Shown here: positions 61,063 to 64,000 of the stretch, piece by piece
How the letters are laid out: each line of letters begins with the position of its first letter
Position numbering within the stretch: position 1 is the first letter of the stretch
Assembly: GCF_003944795.1 (NCBI RefSeq)
Contig: NZ_RWBG01000004.1
Coordinates: 186,001 to 250,000, forward strand
Direction: 5' to 3'
DNA: 64,000 nt
DNA from: Mangrovimonas spongiae
Lineage (GTDB): Bacteria > Bacteroidota > Bacteroidia > Flavobacteriales > Flavobacteriaceae
Notes under the pieces: model-generated
Told to the model about the DNA's origin: nothing
Databases searched by the model: none
Seen by the model: the letters and a program-made list of their open reading frames with translations, nothing else
Made by a program: the position numbers and the translations under genes

Positions 61063-63435
61063 TCATTTTAATCGGCGTCCTAATACATTGGTTGCTATGG
61101 TTGTAAAAATTACAATGCTAATAGAGCTTAAAGGCATTAGTATGGCTGCAATTACTGGCATTAGTTGTCCTGTAATGGCAAAGTAAAGTCCAATAACATT
61201 ATAAATAAATGAGCATACAAAACTCCATTTAATAATTTTGATAGCTGTTTTTGAGGCTTTTATATAATTATGTAATTGGTCAAATTTTGAAGCATCTAAA
61301 ATGGCATCGCAAGCAGGAGAGAAGACATTAATGTTTTCTGAAATGGCTATTCCAACATCACTCTGTGCTAGGGCTCCTGCATCGTTTAAACCATCGCCAA
61401 CCATAAGAACATTAGCGCCGTTGTTTTGGTGGTGTTTAATATATTCTAATTTATCGTTAGGCTTTTGATTAAAAATAAGCTTGGTTTTAGATGGTAATAA
61501 CTTTTTTAAGTTTTCTAATTCACTATCGTTATCACCAGACAATATGGCTAAATCAAAGTCTTTTTTTAAGGTCTTAAATAGTTTAGATAACCCTTTTCTG
61601 TAGGAGTTATAAAAGGTAAACTTTCCTTTATAGGCATTGTTGGTACTAATATGAACAGCTGTGTGTAGTTCGGTATCTTGTTGTGATTTTCCAACATAAT
61701 TAGCAGATCCAATTTTAATAGAGTTGCTATTAGAGGTTCCATAAATACCTTGCCCTAAATGTTCTTCGAAATGATTTAAAGAAACGATATCATTTTTTTG
61801 AAGGATATCATATAACGATCGACTTAATGGATGATTAGAATGCCTTAAAGTGCTTGTTAATAAAGCTTCTTCTTCAGTAGATAATGTTTCACCAATATAA
61901 GCTGCTTTACTTTCTTTATTAGAGGTTATCGTTCCTGTTTTATCAAAAATAATAGTATCAATTTTAGCTAACTGTTCTATTACCGAAGCATTTTTTAAGT
62001 AAAATTTTAACTTACCAAAAATACGTAATAGGTTGCCTAAAGTAAAAGGTGCAGAAAGTGCAATGGCACAAGGGCAAGCAATAATTAACACAGCAGTAAA
62101 TACATTTATTGCTTTAGAAGCATCTACAACCAGCCAATATGCTGTGGCAAGTGTAGCAATACTTAAAACAGCTACTGTAAATCGTTTGCTAATAGCATTG
62201 GTTAACGATGTAAAACCATCTTCTTTATTTTTATTAAAAATATCGTTGCTCCATAGCTGAGTAAGATAACTTTGCTCGACAGCATTTAAAGCTTCCATTT
62301 CTATACTGCCAGCAGTTTGTTTACCACCAGCAAAAAGTTTGTCACCAGATGTTTTTTTAATAGCTTCAGATTCGCCTGTTACAAAACTATAATCAATATT
62401 GGCGTTGCCGTTTATAAGAATACCATCAACAGGGATAAGTTCTTCATTTCTTATTAATAAACGATCGCCTTTTTTTATGTCGTAAACCTGAATAGGAATT
62501 TCCTTATTGTAATCTATTTTGGTGACAGCAATTGGAAAATACGATTTGTAATCACGCTCAAACGATAAGAAATTATAGGTGCGTTGTTGGAAAAACTTTC
62601 CTAAAAGTAGAAAAAAGACTAAGCCTGTTAGGCTGTCGAAAAAGCCCGTGCCAAGATCAAAAACAATTTCAATAGTACTTCTTATAAATAAGACTAAAAT
62701 TCCTAAAGCGATAGGAATGTCTATGTTTAATAATTTAGATTTTAGCCCTTTGTAAGCCGAAATAAAATAATCTTGTGCCGCATAAAATACCACAGGTAAG
62801 GAGAAGGCAAACATAAGCCATCTAAACACATTTTTATATTGATCTAGCCAAAACTCTTCAACCTCGAAATATTCTGGAAAAGACAGAAACATAACATTGC
62901 CAAAAGCAAAACCTGAAACACCTAGTTTGTATATTAATCTGCGATTTACTTTATTTTTTCCTGTATTAAAGTCTTCTAGCGAAATGTAGGGCTCGTAACC
63001 AATTCTATTTAATAGAAGTACAAGTTCTTTAAGCGATATTTCTTTGGATTTGTAAGTAACTCGTAAGGTTTTTTTACCAAAGTTAACTTGAGATGCTGTT
63101 ATGTTAGGGTTGAGTTTATTAAGGTTTTCTAAAATCCAAATACAGGAACTACAATGAATATGAGGTATTGTAAGCGTAACAATTTGATTGTTTCCATCGT
63201 TAAACTCGGTAAGCTTTTCAATAATGTTTTCGTTGGTAAGAAAATCATATTTACCTTGAATGTCTTTAGGTGTTGCTCCTGGCGATTGTTGTAAGTCGTA
63301 GTAACAAGTTAAATCATTTTCAGAGAAAATGTCATAAACTGTTTTACAGCCGTGGCAACAAAAATCTTTGTTGTCAAAAATAATGTGGTCTGTTGTACAG
63401 GAATCGCCACAATGAAAACAAGTAGTTTGCTTCAT
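61063..63435 (-). CDS. ccoI: Copper-translocating P-type ATPase CcoI (FixI-type)
   Basis: CcoI exports copper to the periplasm for cbb3 assembly. I start it at 63435 (MKQTTCFHCGDSC); an ATG at 63465 would lie in the promoter. The N-terminal DUF2318-like region has CFHCGDSC and CCHGCKTVY, then an HMA domain with HCSSC near 112. Eight helices, the CPC motif in IIACPCAIALSAPF near 455, phosphorylation site DKTGTIT near 500 and GDGLNDAGALAQSDVGIA near 690 follow. Length is 790 residues. It lies alone, between the cbb3 operon and the regulator. Confidence 0.95.
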   Translation of the reverse strand: MKQTTCFHCGDSCTTDHIIFDNKDFCCHGCKTVYDIFSENDLTCYYDLQQSPGATPKDIQGKYDFLTNENIIEKLTEFNDGNNQIVTLTIPHIHCSSCIWILENLNKLNPNITASQVNFGKKTLRVTYKSKEISLKELVLLLNRIGYEPYISLEDFNTGKNKVNRRLIYKLGVSGFAFGNVMFLSFPEYFEVEEFWLDQYKNVFRWLMFAFSLPVVFYAAQDYFISAYKGLKSKLLNIDIPIALGILVLFIRSTIEIVFDLGTGFFDSLTGLVFFLLLGKFFQQRTYNFLSFERDYKSYFPIAVTKIDYNKEIPIQVYDIKKGDRLLIRNEELIPVDGILINGNANIDYSFVTGESEAIKKTSGDKLFAGGKQTAGSIEMEALNAVEQSYLTQLWSNDIFNKNKEDGFTSLTNAISKRFTVAVLSIATLATAYWLVVDASKAINVFTAVLIIACPCAIALSAPFTLGNLLRIFGKLKFYLKNASVIEQLAKIDTIIFDKTGTITSNKESKAAYIGETLSTEEEALLTSTLRHSNHPLSRSLYDILQKNDIVSLNHFEEHLGQGIYGTSNSNSIKIGSANYVGKSQQDTELHTAVHISTNNAYKGKFTFYNSYRKGLSKLFKTLKKDFDLAILSGDNDSELENLKKLLPSKTKLIFNQKPNDKLEYIKHHQNNGANVLMVGDGLNDAGALAQSDVGIAISENINVFSPACDAILDASKFDQLHNYIKASKTAIKIIKWSFVCSFIYNVIGLYFAITGQLMPVIAAILMPLSSISIVIFTTIATNVLGRRLK

Positions 63436-63462
63436 AATTATTTGCTCATAAATACCTAATGG

Positions 63463-63470
63463 CAAATTTT
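63463..63470 (-). promoter_or_regulatory. Possible -7 element for ccoI
   Basis: On the minus strand AAAATTTG keeps the TTTG part of TAnnTTTG but not the TA. It is exactly 21 bases after the FNR-like site and 27 bases upstream of the ccoI ATG, so an activator may be needed. Confidence 0.5.
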
Positions 63471-63491
63471 GTCATATAAGTTAATAAAAAA

Positions 63492-63507
63492 TATGATAAT
63501 TGTCAGC
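63492..63507 (-). promoter_or_regulatory. FNR-like site between ccoI and the regulator gene
   Basis: On the minus strand GCTGACAATTATCATA, a weaker match (one arm degenerate). It has the same 21-base spacing to the ccoI -7 TTTG. On the plus strand it faces the regulator gene 39 bases away, so autoregulation is possible. Confidence 0.6.
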
Positions 63508-63545
63508 TATTAATTATTTTTACACAGCAGGTAATTTGTATAGGT

Positions 63546-64000
63546 ATGAGTAAATGTGAACAATGTATTATTAGACAATTTAATTCTTTAAAAGCCCTTC
63601 ATAAAGAGGATCTTGTAAGGTTGTCGGGATGTAAAACCACGAAAACCATTAAGAAAGGCGAAGTGATTTTTGAAGAAGGCGAAAATGTAAACGGTGTATA
63701 TTGTATTAAGGATGGTGTTTGTAAATTATCTAAATTAAGCACCAATGGAAAAGACCAAATTGTAAAATTGGTTACTAAAGGAGATTTACTAGGACAGCGT
63801 TCTTTAATTTCTGATGATACGACCAATTTAAGCGCTATTGCTGTAAACGATATGGAGGTGTGTTTTATTCCAAAAAGTGAAATTGTTCATGACTTAAAGA
63901 ACAATGTAAACTTTTCTATGGATATGCTTAAAGAAATGGCCGATGATTTAAAACTAGCCGATAATGTGATTGTTGATATGGCACAAAAATCGGTTAAACA
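63546..64000 (+). CDS. Crp/Fnr family transcriptional regulator, N-terminal part
   Basis: 151 codons are in the window; the DNA-binding domain is cut off. The N-terminus MSKCEQC has Cys4 and Cys7, and further Cys occur near 29, 54, 59 and in EVCFIP near 112. The cNMP-binding domain is clear: KKGEVIFEEGENVNGVYCIKDGVCKL near 37-62 and VKLVTKGDLLGQRSLI near 72-88. The CxxC start is like the Fe-S-binding FNR, but the exact cluster ligands cannot be fixed. It is divergent from ccoI and probably the regulator of the FNR-like sites here. Confidence 0.9.
   Translation, partial: MSKCEQCIIRQFNSLKALHKEDLVRLSGCKTTKTIKKGEVIFEEGENVNGVYCIKDGVCKLSKLSTNGKDQIVKLVTKGDLLGQRSLISDDTTNLSAIAVNDMEVCFIPKSEIVHDLKNNVNFSMDMLKEMADDLKLADNVIVDMAQKSVK

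Noticed and set aside
63436-63465. Upstream start for ccoI
   Set aside because: It lies at the predicted -7 element; the Cys-rich CcoI N-terminus starts properly at 63435.

Overview
The window comes from a low-GC member of the Bacteroidota, almost certainly family Flavobacteriaceae. The evidence is the gliding-motility lipoprotein GldI, DUF5683, WbqC, LETM1-like and 2TM-domain proteins, the near absence of Shine-Dalgarno sequences, and many promoters with the Bacteroidota -7 element TAnnTTTG. I cannot name the genus. No rRNA, CRISPR array, prophage or insertion sequence was seen. There is one tRNA (Pro, TGG).

Positions 1-31999 are mostly housekeeping. First come the end of parA, then parB, DUF5683, dapB, lepB, wbqC-like and DUF6122 on the plus strand. 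An opposing group follows: a nuclease-fold membrane protein, two rhomboid proteases, mutL, two tiny membrane proteins, ribH and a TPR protein. Next are recF-lipoprotein-DUF721, ndk, a DHH phosphoesterase with gldI and a cyclophilin-FKBP fusion, pepD, DUF3810, two large secreted amidohydrolases, a SpoU/TrmH methyltransferase, a four-helix-bundle gene and an M48 protease. The methylmalonyl-CoA mutase genes lie with an FtsB/DivIC-like gene and udk; two unrelated exported proteins sit between the two mutase subunits.

Positions 32048-39777 hold a cytochrome c, tRNA-Pro, an FKBP isomerase, a LytS/LytR-type two-component system with 2TM proteins, a LETM1-like protein and a TonB-dependent receptor.

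Positions 39778-64000 are the most interesting part, a low-oxygen respiration and copper region. It contains hemN, a universal stress protein, and a nitrous oxide reductase cluster (cytochrome c, fasciclin, nosZ, a NosB-like membrane protein, nosL, nosD, nosF, nosY). These are followed by small Cys/His/Met-rich exported proteins, an OprC/NosA-like copper receptor, and a complete cbb3 oxidase operon (ccoS, fused ccoNO, ccoQ, monoheme ccoP, ccoG, fixH, a SafE/DsbD-like protein, usp). A CcoI copper ATPase and the start of a Crp/Fnr regulator close the window.

Four promoters in this last region (hemN, the nos cytochrome, ccoS, ccoI) carry near-identical FNR-like palindromes (core TGAYAAWWATCA). 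Each lies exactly 21 bases upstream of a -7 element, which would centre it near -42 from the start site, the class II activator position. I infer a local FNR regulon in which the regulator at the window edge switches on anaerobic haem synthesis, N2O respiration, the high-affinity oxidase and its copper pump. The unusual parts are the uniform promoter design, the probable copper-supply module between the two copper enzymes, and the absence of nosR, nosG and nosH.
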